Part shown: positions 9,457-17,256 of the stretch, piece by piece
Numbering within the stretch: position 1 is the first letter of the stretch
Layout of the letters: the number at the start of each line of letters is the position of its first letter
Assembly (NCBI GenBank): GCA_963836355.1
Contig: CAWIJO010000013.1
Span: 1 to 33,236, forward strand
Direction of reading: 5' to 3'
DNA length: 33,236 nucleotides
Source of the DNA: Palsa-506 sp963836355
GTDB lineage: Bacteria; Actinomycetota; Actinomycetes; Streptosporangiales; Streptosporangiaceae
Notes under the pieces: generated by a model
The model's input: the letters and a program-made list of their open reading frames with translations, nothing else
Databases searched by the model: none
What the model was told of the DNA's origin: nothing
Position numbers and translations under genes: made by a program

Positions 9457-10844
9457 GTACTGTCCTTCGGGTCGGTGGCAGGGACGGTGGTGAAGGGGCG
9501 GGTGCCGGTGATCTGGTCATAGACCGACAGCGGCCGGTGCCCGACGGTGATATTCGCCGCGTCAGCCCGGGCCAGCAGGAACCGCAGCGTGCCCGAGGGT
9601 TCGCTGCGCCCGCGTCCGCGGTCATCGTGGTGCCCGCCGCCGGGGAAGGTCTCGCCGCTGGTGGTGGTGGCGCGGGTGTGCCCGTCGGGCAGCGGCTTCC
9701 AGTGTTCGGGGTCGGCGATGCGGGCGCCGCGGCCGACCGCGCGCGGGTGCACGGCCAGCAGCGTGACGCCGTTCTCGTCGGGCACGGTGGCGTGCAGGCT
9801 GACGGTGGCGGCGCTGGCGCGGACCTCGACCATCTGCCGGTGGAACACCCGGGCCGCCGGGACGGAGTACAAGTTGGCCTCGAACGCGACCAGGCAGTCC
9901 TTGCCGACGTGCCGCAGGTGCCGGTTCGCGACCACATACGGCCTGGCCGGGACCGGCGCCAGCGCGGCGTGATCACGCTGGGCCCGCACCCCGATCACCT
10001 CGCCGTGGGTGCGGTGCACGGTGCGGCGCCGGGCCGGCACCCAAGCCAGGAACGCGTTGTCGAGCTCGCCGGTGGAGGCGAACGACCGGCCGGCCAGCAC
10101 GTGATCCCGCACGATGATCACCTGCCGCTCGACCCGCCCCTTCCCGGTGGGCCGGTAGGCCGCCAGCACGTCGATGTCGAAACCGTAGTGCCCGGCGAAC
10201 GCCACCGCTTCGGGGTGCAGCGGGACCGCCTGCCCGGGTGCGACGTGCCGGCGCACCACGGTCTTGGTGCGGTCATACACGATCGAGCCGGGCACCCCGC
10301 CGAAATGCGCGAACGCCCGCCGGTGACACGCCCAGAACGTCGCCAGATCCTGGCTGGTGGTGAAGCAGCAAAACGGATCCCGCGAATACGACAGCACCAT
10401 GTGGAACGAGTACACCTTGCCGACCCCAACATGGGCGAGGATGCTGCCCTCATCGCCCCAGTCCACCTGGGCCTGAGCGCCCGGCACCACCTCGAACCGG
10501 CGGTGCAGCCGGGCCAGCTCGCTGGGCGTATACCCCAGCTCCGCGGCGATCCTGGGCCGAGCCTCCTGCAGATACATCTTGACCCGCTGGTAGTTGCCGG
10601 TGAAACCGTACTCAGCCACCAGCCGCTCGTGGATCACCGTGCCCTTCAGCAGCACCTCCGCGCGCAGCCACCCGTCGATCACCGGGGCATAGGCCGCGAT
10701 CACCCTGTTCCGCAGATCCGCCCGCGGTGCGGGCACCGGCGGTGCGGCCGCGCCCTCAGCTTCCAGGTACTTCTTGACCGTCCGCCTGTTCAGCCCGGTC
10801 TCCCGGGCGATCTCCGACATACTCGCGCCCGCGTCCCGCAGCAC
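9453..10844 (-). CDS. istA: IS21 transposase IstA
   Basis: A 463-aa DDE transposase. An N-terminal helix-turn-helix (MSEIARETGLNRRTVKKYL) binds the terminal repeats. The catalytic core shows D128 (AQVDWGDE), D191 (SIVYDRTKT) and E239 (GKGRVERQV). The called start is GTG 10844. The same frame continues upstream with VLEAERWLELRRF, which matches the usual N terminus of the family but has no start codon before an upstream stop, so the first ~13 residues may be missing or start at a non-standard codon. Coupled to istB by a 4-base overlap. Confidence 0.93.
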   Translation of the reverse strand: MLRDAGASMSEIARETGLNRRTVKKYLEAEGAAAPPVPAPRADLRNRVIAAYAPVIDGWLRAEVLLKGTVIHERLVAEYGFTGNYQRVKMYLQEARPRIAAELGYTPSELARLHRRFEVVPGAQAQVDWGDEGSILAHVGVGKVYSFHMVLSYSRDPFCCFTTSQDLATFWACHRRAFAHFGGVPGSIVYDRTKTVVRRHVAPGQAVPLHPEAVAFAGHYGFDIDVLAAYRPTGKGRVERQVIIVRDHVLAGRSFASTGELDNAFLAWVPARRRTVHRTHGEVIGVRAQRDHAALAPVPARPYVVANRHLRHVGKDCLVAFEANLYSVPAARVFHRQMVEVRASAATVSLHATVPDENGVTLLAVHPRAVGRGARIADPEHWKPLPDGHTRATTTSGETFPGGGHHDDRGRGRSEPSGTLRFLLARADAANITVGHRPLSVYDQITGTRPFTTVPATDPKDST

Positions 10845-10976
10845 CCGGAACCGGCGCAGCTCAAGCCACCGCTCGGCCTCCAGAACTACCGGCAGCCCCC
10901 GCCCCCGTGAAGATCAACTGACCCCGGCAACGTTCCCAGCCGTCACACTGCGGCACCAGCCGACACGCCGAGTAAC

Positions 10977-11027
10977 CTCTGCACGTTTACCCGTACCCGG
11001 CTCTGCACATCGACCCGTACACCGACA
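10977..11027. repeat. IS21 right terminal repeat region
   Basis: Inverted partner of 8258-8308; ends in CCGACA followed by the target copy CCGGG. Confidence 0.8.
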
Positions 11028-11032
11028 CCGGG
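11028..11032. repeat. Target-site duplication CCGGG of IS21, right copy
   Basis: Matches 8253-8257; joins the split IS110 codon when one copy is removed. Confidence 0.9.
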
Positions 11033-11435
11033 ACAACTTCGCCGCATATAACGGCACCGCGCCGGTCGAGGTGTCATCAGGGAACCGGAAGATTTACCGG
11101 CTGTCGAGGCGCGGGAACCGGCGCCTCAACCACGCCGTCCACATGGCCGCGGTCACCCAAATCCGCCACCGCCACAGCGAAGGCCGGGCCTACTACGACC
11201 GCAAGCTCGCCGAGGGCAAGACCCCCAAAGAAGCCCTCCGGTCCCTCAAGCGGCGCATCAGCGACGCCATCTACAGCCACCTGCAGGCCGACGCGCGGAG
11301 GGCCGCCGCAGCAGCCAGGACAAGGGGCCCGGGAGGGCAACCGGGGAACGACTCTGCCGCCAGCGCGGCCGGCTCACACCCCGGAAACCGGCTCTTCGGC
11401 CAAGCCACTCCCGAGCCCGCCACCACCCTACGACC
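11033..11435 (+). pseudogene. IS110-family transposase, middle piece (C-terminal Tnp domain)
   Basis: Continues the gene broken at 8257. It begins DNFAAYNGTAPVEVSSGN, in which the serine of EVSSG is the family's candidate nucleophile, followed by RRGNRRLNHAVHMAAV and KTPKEALRSLKRRISDAIY. The tail is low-complexity. The frame is cut at 11435 by the insertion of intron C next to the IS4-like element; the last 21 codons are at 28102-28165. Beyond 11435 the open frame (to 11520) runs into the antisense strand of intron C and is artefactual. Confidence 0.9.
11425..11435. repeat. Target-site duplication of the right-hand IS4-like element, separated copy
   Basis: ACCCTACGACC, identical to 28091-28101. 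It should directly flank the IS4-like element at 26055 but is now 14.6 kb away because intron C entered exactly between duplication and element. Confidence 0.88.
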
Positions 11436-11475
11436 GTCGAGTAGCCGGGGGGAGTCTCACCCCCCGGCCCTCACA

Positions 11476-11509
11476 GAACCGTGCTTAACAGTCTCCCGTT
11501 ACACGGCTC
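11476..11509 (-). ncRNA. Domain V of group II intron C
   Basis: A 34-nt hairpin on the minus strand beginning GAGCCGT and ending ACGGTTC, with a GAGA-type loop and 2-nt bulge, the catalytic core element of bacterial group II introns. A G/C-rich domain VI hairpin (CCGGGGGG / CCCCCCGG) follows before the 3' end at 11436. Confidence 0.9.
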
Positions 11510-11524
11510 TTCTCATCTGATCGT

Positions 11525-11708
11525 TCAGAACGTGGATATCCAGGCCCAGTGAACGAACAGGCCGGGCTCTCGATCGACGAGTCCGGCCCACCACCGTTTG
11601 GCCTTCTTAAAGCTACCCAGCCGCCGATACTTGTTACGCGCCCACCGCACTATGTAGGTGTTAATGCGTTGCAAGAGACGATACAGTCGTGACCTGTTGA
11701 ACCGGCCA
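11525..11708 (-). pseudogene. ltrA: Intron C reverse transcriptase/maturase, C-terminal piece
   Basis: Reads YGRFNRSRLYRLLQ, INTYIVRWARNKYRRL and ends LFVHWAWISTF. This is the maturase (X) domain and DNA-binding tail of an LtrA-like protein. It completes the protein broken at 24378. Joining 25441-24378 to 11708-11525 gives 1248 bp, 416 codons with no internal stop, and rebuilds the tyrosine codon TA|T. Domain V begins 16 bases after the stop. Confidence 0.92.
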
Positions 11709-11771
11709 GTTGGGTCGGACCGGGGCGCCCTGCCGGGATTGCTCCCGGTGGGTTTCCCCGGCCCGCCCGCC

Positions 11772-11807
11772 GCACCCGCCGTGCGTGTCTCCACGCAACG
11801 GGCGCTC
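11772..11807 (-). ncRNA. Domain V of group II intron B
   Basis: Minus-strand hairpin starting GAGCGCCCGT, upper helix TGCGTG-GAGA-CACGCA, 2-nt CG bulge, lower helix of 8 pairs. It sits 23 bases 3' of the RT stop codon, followed by domain VI and the 3' end at 11709. Some pairs are G-T, but the AGC triad is kept. Confidence 0.82.
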
Positions 11808-11829
11808 CGCGTGTCTTGCCCGCTGGTCA

Positions 11830-12583
11830 TCAGCGCGAGGCTGGTGCCGGGGTCCAGGGGGTCGGTATGGTGCTGCCGCGGTAGCGGTAGCGGGTCACAG
11901 CGACGCTGGACGCGCCGGTGAACACGACCCCGTTGCAGGCGAACCGCCATCCCTGGTCGCAGAAACGGCGGCGCAGTTCTGGCATCCCGATCCGGTGGTT
12001 TCCTTGCTTGTACTTGGCGCGTATCCAGCGCATCAGCCGGTGCCACGCATGGCTGTCGACCGCGCTGAACACTGCCTTGGACACCCCGTGCCGGAAGAAG
12101 TTCGCCCACCCCGCCAGTGACCTGTTCAAGCTGGTAATCAGCTCGTCCAGGCCCATGTGGCGGGTTGACCTGTACGTCCTGGCCGCCACCTTGTCCTTGA
12201 TGGACTGGATAGCCTTGCGGGACGGCCGGGTGTAGACGTAGTACTTCTGCGTTCCCCGTTTCCGCATCCTGCGGATGTCGAAGCCGAGGAACGTGAAGCC
12301 CTCATCGAGGTGGACCACGGCGGTCTTCTCCGGTGCCAGCCGCAGCCCCATCGGAGCGAGCACGGCCGCCACCTCCTCCCGCAGCGCCTCAGCATGACGG
12401 CGTTCCCCATGTACCATGAGGACAAAATCATCCGCATAGCGGATGATTTTCCAGTTGCCCTTACCGTCACGCCTGCGCTTTCTCCGCTGCCCGTCTGAGC
12501 CCATCTCCTGATGCCATTGCCGGTCGAAATGATCGTCCAGCGCCGACAAGGCGATGTTAGCGAGCAGCGGCGAAAGGATCCCG
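11830..12583 (-). pseudogene. ltrA: Intron B reverse transcriptase/maturase, C-terminal piece
   Basis: Begins GGILSPLLANIALSALDDHF and carries the catalytic YADD (12427-12438, IIRYADDFVLM). Maturase motifs follow (HLDEGFTFLGFDIRR, SLAGWANFFRHG) and the C-terminal tail RYRYRGSTIPTPWTP. No HNH nuclease domain follows. It continues the N-terminal piece at 16785-16065; the two are separated by the RIT element. Joining them gives 1475 bp, and restoring one missing base gives 492 codons. Confidence 0.9.
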
Positions 12584-12668
12584 CCTTATGAGCAGGGCTG
12601 GGTTATGCGCAGCGCTGGCCGGCTGGTCCTGGTGACGGCGATATCGGGGGTCGAGCACTGCGCATAAC
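12581..12668. repeat. RIT element terminal inverted repeat, left copy (88 bp)
   Basis: A perfect inverted copy of 15952-16039. It contains an internal inverted pair (GGGTTATGCGCAG and CTGCGCATAACCC, about 45 bp apart), so each end carries two facing recombinase-site candidates. The outermost CCGCC may be target sequence rather than element. Confidence 0.92.
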
Positions 12669-12687
12669 CCGTGTGTGATGCGCTGGC

Positions 12688-13692
12688 TCACAGGCCGGCG
12701 AGCCAGTTGAGCAGTCCTGGGTTCTGGTTCCATTCGGGCAGGTCGTCGGTGACGATTTCGGTGTAGGCGGCTTCAAGGGCCTTGCGCTTGGCCTCGGTGG
12801 AGGCGCGAGCGTAGATCTCGGTGGTGGACAGGTCGACGTGTCCGAGGATGTCGCGGATGTAAGGCAATGGGATACCTGCCTCGCAGAGGTGCATGGCCTT
12901 GCTATGGCGTAGTACGTGCGGGCTCAGGTCAGCGCCGGCGAGTGCCGGTTCGCCGGCCTGGGCCTGGTATTTGCCGATGATCCAGGCGATCCCGCCGCGG
13001 CTGAGCTTGCTGCGATGCTGGCTGACGAACAGCGGGTGGTTGTCGTGGCCGGGCTGGTCCAGGCCGTGCTCGGTCAGGTAGGCGCCCAGCAGCGCTGCGG
13101 TGTTATCGCCGAGCGGCACGTAGCGGGTCTTGCCGCCCTTGCCGGTCAGCACGGCAAGGGCCGGGGGTTCAACGCGGATGTCGCGCACGGTCAGGCCGGC
13201 GAATTCGGAGACCCTGGCGGCGGTGTCGTAGAGGGTGGCCAGCAGCGTCGCGTCGCGCCGGCCGCGCCGGGTCGACCGGTCGGGCTGGGCGAGCAGAAGG
13301 CGGGTCTGCTCGACGGTGAGATGGTTCACGCCCGGCTGGGCGTGCTTTTTCGCGGGGATCGCGAGAATCTGCTGGCAGCTGGCCATCCGGACCGGGTCTT
13401 GCGATTGCATCCACCGGAAGAACGAGCTGACCGCTGCCAGCCGCTGGTTGCGGGTGGCGATGCTGTTGTGCCGCTGGGCCTCGAGCCAGTTCAGGAACCC
13501 GCCGATGGCATCGGCGTCGATGCGGTCGAGGGTTAGCTTGTCGGGCGGGATGGATCTGACGTCGCTGAAGAAGACGATCAGCAGCTTGAACGCGTCCCGG
13601 TAGGACGCGATCGTGTTCGGTGAGTAGCCGCGCATGCCGGCCAGGTGCGAAGTGAGGAAGCGGTGCAGCATGACCGCGAAGTCAGTGGCCAT
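12688..13692 (-). CDS. RIT recombinase C (tyrosine recombinase), intact
   Basis: 334 aa, third gene of the trio. N-terminal SAM-like core-binding domain (GYSPNTIASYRDAFKLL), then the catalytic domain with R (TAARVSEFAGL), K (GKGGKTRYVPL), H-x-x-R (HVLRHSKAMHL), H (GHVDLS) and nucleophilic Y (TTEIYARAS). ATG 13692 (MATDFAVML) is preferred to the longer in-frame ATG at 13737, since it overlaps the preceding gene's stop by 11 bases as in other RIT operons. The only member of the trio with an unbroken frame. Confidence 0.9.
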   Translation of the reverse strand: MATDFAVMLHRFLTSHLAGMRGYSPNTIASYRDAFKLLIVFFSDVRSIPPDKLTLDRIDADAIGGFLNWLEAQRHNSIATRNQRLAAVSSFFRWMQSQDPVRMASCQQILAIPAKKHAQPGVNHLTVEQTRLLLAQPDRSTRRGRRDATLLATLYDTAARVSEFAGLTVRDIRVEPPALAVLTGKGGKTRYVPLGDNTAALLGAYLTEHGLDQPGHDNHPLFVSQHRSKLSRGGIAWIIGKYQAQAGEPALAGADLSPHVLRHSKAMHLCEAGIPLPYIRDILGHVDLSTTEIYARASTEAKRKALEAAYTEIVTDDLPEWNQNPGLLNWLAGL

Positions 13693-14661
13693 CGCACGCC
13701 CCCGCGGTGACGGGAGGGACGATGTCGCCGAGGGCACGCTGGATCGCCGCGGCGATGTGCGGGTAGGACTCGGCGGTCAGCCTCAGGTAGTAGTCGGTGT
13801 CGGCGATCGAGGAATGACCCATGTAGGCCTGCAGGACCGGCAGTAACGCGCCGACGTCCTCGCTGGCGGCGAACCACGACCTCAGATTATTGACCGCAAA
13901 AACATGACGAAGATCATGGACACGGGGGCCGTGGCCCCGGCCGCCGTGGGGAATGCGCGCCTGCCACAGGAACCGGCGGAAGTTCCTCTCGACGTTGAGG
14001 AGCGTGAGCGGCTGCCCGGACATGCCGGGGAAGAACCAGTCCCCGCCGGTGCGCCCGGCGATGCGGGCGTGGTAGTCAGCGAGCCTTTCGCGCAGCGCCG
14101 CGCTGACGGGCACCTGCCGGTCTTTGCCTCCCTTGGCGCCGCGGATGGTCAGGACGCCGGCGTCGGTGCCGGCGTCGCCGAAGCGCAGCAGCCGGGCTTC
14201 AGACGCGCGCAGCCCGCAGGCGTAGATCGTGCGGAACAGTACCGGCATGACCAGGTGCCGGAACGGTACCTGGGAGTCGTAGTGGCAGCGGTCAGTCTGG
14301 GTGAACAGGGCCGCCAGCTCCCGGTCGGTGTAGATGTAAGGGACGTAGCGAGCCGGCCGGGGCAGCGCCCCGGCGGGCAGGACATAGCCGGCACGCCCCG
14401 GCGACCCAGCCAGCGGGCCAGCTCGCGTACCGGTGCGGCCAGGCCCTGCAGCGTCGCCGGCTTGACTCCCCGCTCGCGGGCCGAGGTGATCCACGCCTCG
14501 ACCGATGCCCGGGTGGGCGCATCCAGACCGGGGAACTCGCCGCGGCAGAACGCGGCGAACCGGGCCAGCACCCGCTCCTCAGTGTCGTACTTATAGCCAG
14601 TGGCGCGTTTCTCGGCTGCCAGGGCCGTGATCGCCCCGGTCATCGTGATGACGGGGCTCAC
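13682..14661 (-). pseudogene. RIT recombinase B (tyrosine recombinase), one frameshift
   Basis: About 326 aa if one base is restored near 14390, where GVPAYVLPAGALPRP is expected. The start is GTG 14661 (SPVITMTGAITALAAEKR), overlapping the upstream stop in GTGA. The N-terminal domain has GYKYDTEERVLARFAAFC. The catalytic residues are all visible: R (ACGLRASEARLL), K (AKGGKDRQVPV), HDLRH, GHSSIADTDYYL. The break falls between the two domains. Coupled at both ends to the other trio members. Confidence 0.87.
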
Positions 14662-15886
14662 CGTGACACCTCCCGTGCTGGCGCGTCCGGGTCCAGCGCG
14701 CATCTGGCCAGCAGGCCCAGCGAGGATTTCAGGTAGACGCCGGTCGACTCGACCGACTGGTGGCCGAGGATGTCGGCGATCTGTTCGACCGGCGTGCCAT
14801 TTTCCATCAGCCTGGTCGCCAGCGTGTGACGGAGCGAGTGCATGCCATGCCGGCGTTTGTCGCTCACCGGCACATGCGCCACCCGGGCGTGCTTGACCAG
14901 GATCTGATGCAGATGGTCCTGGTCGGAGAACGAGCTGATCGGCGCCGTGTGCCGCACGAACACCTGCGGGCAGTCGCAGTCCGGCCGGCCATGGCGGATG
15001 TAGTCGATCACCGCCCAGCCGACCTCCTTCAGCAGCGGGAGCTGCACCGGGTGCCCGGTCTTGGCCTGCCTCACCAGCAGCCGGCTGCCAGGCCAGTCGA
15101 AGTCGGCGAACTCCAGCCGCCGGACATCCACGCCGCGCAGCCCGAGCCTGGTAATCAGCAGGATGATCGCGTAATCCCGCTTCCCGCACGGGTTGTCCCG
15201 GTCGATCGCCGCCACGATCCTGGCCACCTCGCCGGATCCCACACCGACGGGATCCTGGCCTGCCTGCTGGAGCGTGCCGCCGGGACCGCCAGCAGGCAGG
15301 CGCCGCCGGCCAGGCCGTCGGCGGACGCGAACCGCAGAAACGACCGCAGCGCGCACAGTTTCTGCTCGGCAGTCTTGGCCTGGTAGCCGGCCAGCGTGCC
15401 GACGAACGCCCCGATCGTCGCGGCGTCACAGCAGGCCAGCCCGCCGCGGGTGCCGGTGAACGCGACGAACTCCCCGGCGATCGACCCGTAGGTGCGCACC
15501 GTCGACACCGAGCGATCAGCGGCGCGAAGCCACCCCTGGAACCGGGCGACCGCCTCGGCTCCGGGGCCGTCCAGTTTGCTCACCGACCGGTTATAGCGGC
15601 GCAGCACCGCCCCGTGAGTCTCGTACTCGCCCAGCATCTGAGCGACCCTGAACAAGTACACATCGGTTCGCTTCAGCGTGCCGGCCTGCTCCTTGCTGAA
15701 GAAGCCGCACGCCTCGTCGACCCACGCCATCGCCGCGTCCAGGGAGAACTCCTCGATGCCGCGGGCAGCGAAGTGCGTCTGCATCCGGCGCCAGCACCCC
15801 CGATACCAGACGAGCGTCGAGTCCTTGTAGCCCAGGCGCCGTAACTCCGCCTCCAGGCCCGACACCAGCGCAGACAAAGTCGCCAT
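14658..15886 (-). pseudogene. RIT recombinase A (tyrosine recombinase), one frameshift
   Basis: About 409 aa if one base is restored near 15245 (a CC run where DPGEVARIV is expected, so CCC is likely). The start is ATG 15886 (MATLSALVSGLEAEL) after GGAGGT; an in-frame ATG at 15919 has no ribosome site. A long N-terminal domain precedes the catalytic part with R (LGLRGVDVRRLEF), K (AKTGHPVQLPL), HSLRHTLATRLM, and GHQSVESTGVYLK. First gene of the operon, so the promoter should lie between it and the right repeat. Confidence 0.87.
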
Positions 15887-15951
15887 AACAGCTGACCTCC
15901 GATCATGCTGGCCCGGCACCCTGCCGGGCCGCCTGATCGGATACTCCGCGC

Positions 15952-16039
15952 GTTATGCGCAGTGCTCGACCCCCGATATCGCCGTCACCAGGACCAGCCG
16001 GCCAGCGCTGCGCATAACCCAGCCCTGCTCATAAGGCGG
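15952..16039. repeat. RIT element terminal inverted repeat, right copy (88 bp)
   Basis: Perfect reverse complement of 12581-12668. Lies 66 bp upstream of the recombinase A start and probably also holds its promoter. Confidence 0.92.
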
Positions 16040-16064
16040 TTTATGTAACGCTTCTCATAATGCT

Positions 16065-16785
16065 CCCTGAGGTGTCCGGTCAGTGTCTCTTCCCTGTCTC
16101 CGAGGCCGGTGAGGACCCCGGATTTCAGGAATGCCTTCACCAGTGCGCACACGCGCTTATCCTTGATCCTCGCCCGGAGGCGATCCATCAATGCCGTATG
16201 ATCAATTTCATCAAAACAGGCTTTGATGTCACATTCCAGTACCCAGCGGTAACCGCTGGTCCCGTAGTGGTGGATCTCGGCGATCGCGTCCTGCGCGCGC
16301 CGGTTCGGGCGGAACCCATACGAGCACGGCTTGAAGCCCGCCTCGAAAATAGGCTCAAGAACTGCCTTCAGGCTAGCCTGGACCACCCGGTCAGCGACAG
16401 TGGGAATACCTAGCTTCCGGAATTTCCCTGGCGTTCCCTTAGGGATCGTCACCTGCCTGACTTCGACCGGCCGGAACCCGCCAGACTTCAGCGAGTCCCG
16501 GATCTGACCCAGGAACTCCTCCACCCCGACCCAGGTCTCGATCATGGCCACCGTGGCCTTATCGATACCCGGTGTCCGCGCCCCCTTGTTCCCGGACACG
16601 CGCTCCCACGCATGCACGAGAAACGCCGGGTCGTAGACGAGGTTGAACAGGTCACCGAACCGGCGGGAAGAATCCTCTCCCGCCCAGCGGTGCAACTTGA
16701 TCTGCATACTCCGTACCGTGAAATAGGCCGAATCAGGATGCGGCCACTTCACGGCGCCGGAATTCACCGGCGCATCTTCGGACAT
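16065..16785 (-). pseudogene. ltrA: Intron B reverse transcriptase/maturase, N-terminal piece
   Basis: Starts at ATG 16785 after GGAGGGAAGG. RT motifs: GNKGARTPGIDKATV (motif 0/1 region), IPKGTPGKFRKLGIPTVADRVVQ, GFKPCSYGFRPNR, and LECDIKACFDEIDH (first catalytic aspartates). Near 16074 one base is missing (GGACACC for GGAACACC), shifting the frame just before the conserved TPQG motif, and the RIT element follows at 16064. The rest is at 12583-11830. Confidence 0.9.
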
Positions 16786-16982
16786 TACCTTCCCTCCTTG
16801 ACTGACACGCTGCCGCCCTTCCCCATGCTCGCGGCTCTCCCGCGCCCGGAGTACTACGGCGGCTCCGTCCCATCCGCGCCTTCAGCCGGCGTCGCGCCTA
16901 TCCGGGCCTTTCTCCCCTGACCGGGGACAAGGCCCGGAACGGCCACGGATGGTTCCCGCGTTCACTGCTATCCGGTCGACGG
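16786..16982 (-). ncRNA. Group II intron B, ribozyme part between intron A and the RT gene
   Basis: About 200 nt with no open gene, beginning CCGTCGACCGGATAGCAGTG and ending in the RT ribosome site. Together with 23987-24377 it makes about 590 nt of 5' ribozyme, the usual size of domains I-III before the RT gene. Confidence 0.75.
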
Positions 16983-17029
16983 GTTAGGGTCGGGTAAGCG
17001 GGGCGCATTGCTGCGCCCCGCTCCCCTCA

Positions 17030-17064
17030 GAACCGGACTTGAATGGTTTCCATTCATCCGGCTC
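17030..17064 (-). ncRNA. Domain V of group II intron A
   Basis: A 35-nt minus-strand hairpin, GAGCCGGA at the 5' side and TCCGGTTC at the 3' side, upper helix TGAATG with a GAAA-type loop and an AG bulge. It starts within the RT stop codon region. A perfect G/C-rich domain VI stem (GCGGGGCGCAG / CTGCG-type) follows, then the 3' end at 16983. Confidence 0.9.
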
Positions 17065-17171
17065 AAGCAAGCCCTATTGGCTTGATGGCAGGCAGAGTTG
17101 CCGGTTTCCTTGCGACGCTGGCTTCGTACCGGCGTGCGCAGTAGGCGTGTATTAGGCGGAGCGCAGCGTGA
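17063..17171 (-). pseudogene. ltrA: Intron A reverse transcriptase, last 36 codons
   Basis: Reads HAALRLIHAYCARRYEAS and ends AIKPIGLA, the typical C terminus after the HNH domain. It completes the frame broken at 19368: one 10-bp target copy plus the IS4-like element are removed and the glycine codon GG|T is rebuilt. Confidence 0.9.
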
Positions 17172-17181
17172 CCGCCCGACG
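17172..17181. repeat. Target-site duplication of the left IS4-like element
   Basis: CCGCCCGACG, identical to 19368-19377; 10-bp duplications suit the IS4 family. Confidence 0.92.
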
Positions 17182-17256
17182 CAATGCCATGTAGTTGAGC
17201 GTGATCTGGGGCTGGGGGCCTGGCGGCGTTCGCCAGTGGCGGCCGGCCCGGGTTGT

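Larger units (their letters stand above)
8258..11027 (-). mobile_element. IS21-family element (istA-istB plus a small third gene), inserted in IS110
   Basis: 2770 bp with ends TGTCGG...CCGACA and a 5-bp target duplication (CCGGG). The inner 50 bp of each end share spaced blocks in inverted order (TGTCGGYGTAC, GTGCAGAGC, GGTACGG, CGTGCAGAG), the multiple terminal repeats typical of IS21. Removing it with one CCGGG joins residues PSR and DNFAAYNG of the IS110 transposase in frame. All genes are on the minus strand, opposite to the host gene. The catalytic genes are intact, so the element may still be mobile. Confidence 0.93.
12584..16064 (-). mobile_element. RIT (recombinases in trio) element inside intron B's RT gene
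   Basis: Three consecutive overlapping tyrosine recombinase genes, all on the minus strand, lie between perfect 88-bp inverted repeats. This arrangement defines RIT elements. It lies in the RT codons for PQG|GILSP: CAGGG on the 16065 side and CGGGATC on the 12583 side rejoin the RT when 3481 bp are removed. The right side has about 25 bp outside the repeat (16040-16064) with TTATG...CATAA symmetry that has no equal on the left. Two of the three recombinases carry one frameshift each, so the copy is probably dead or the read has indels. Confidence 0.88.
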
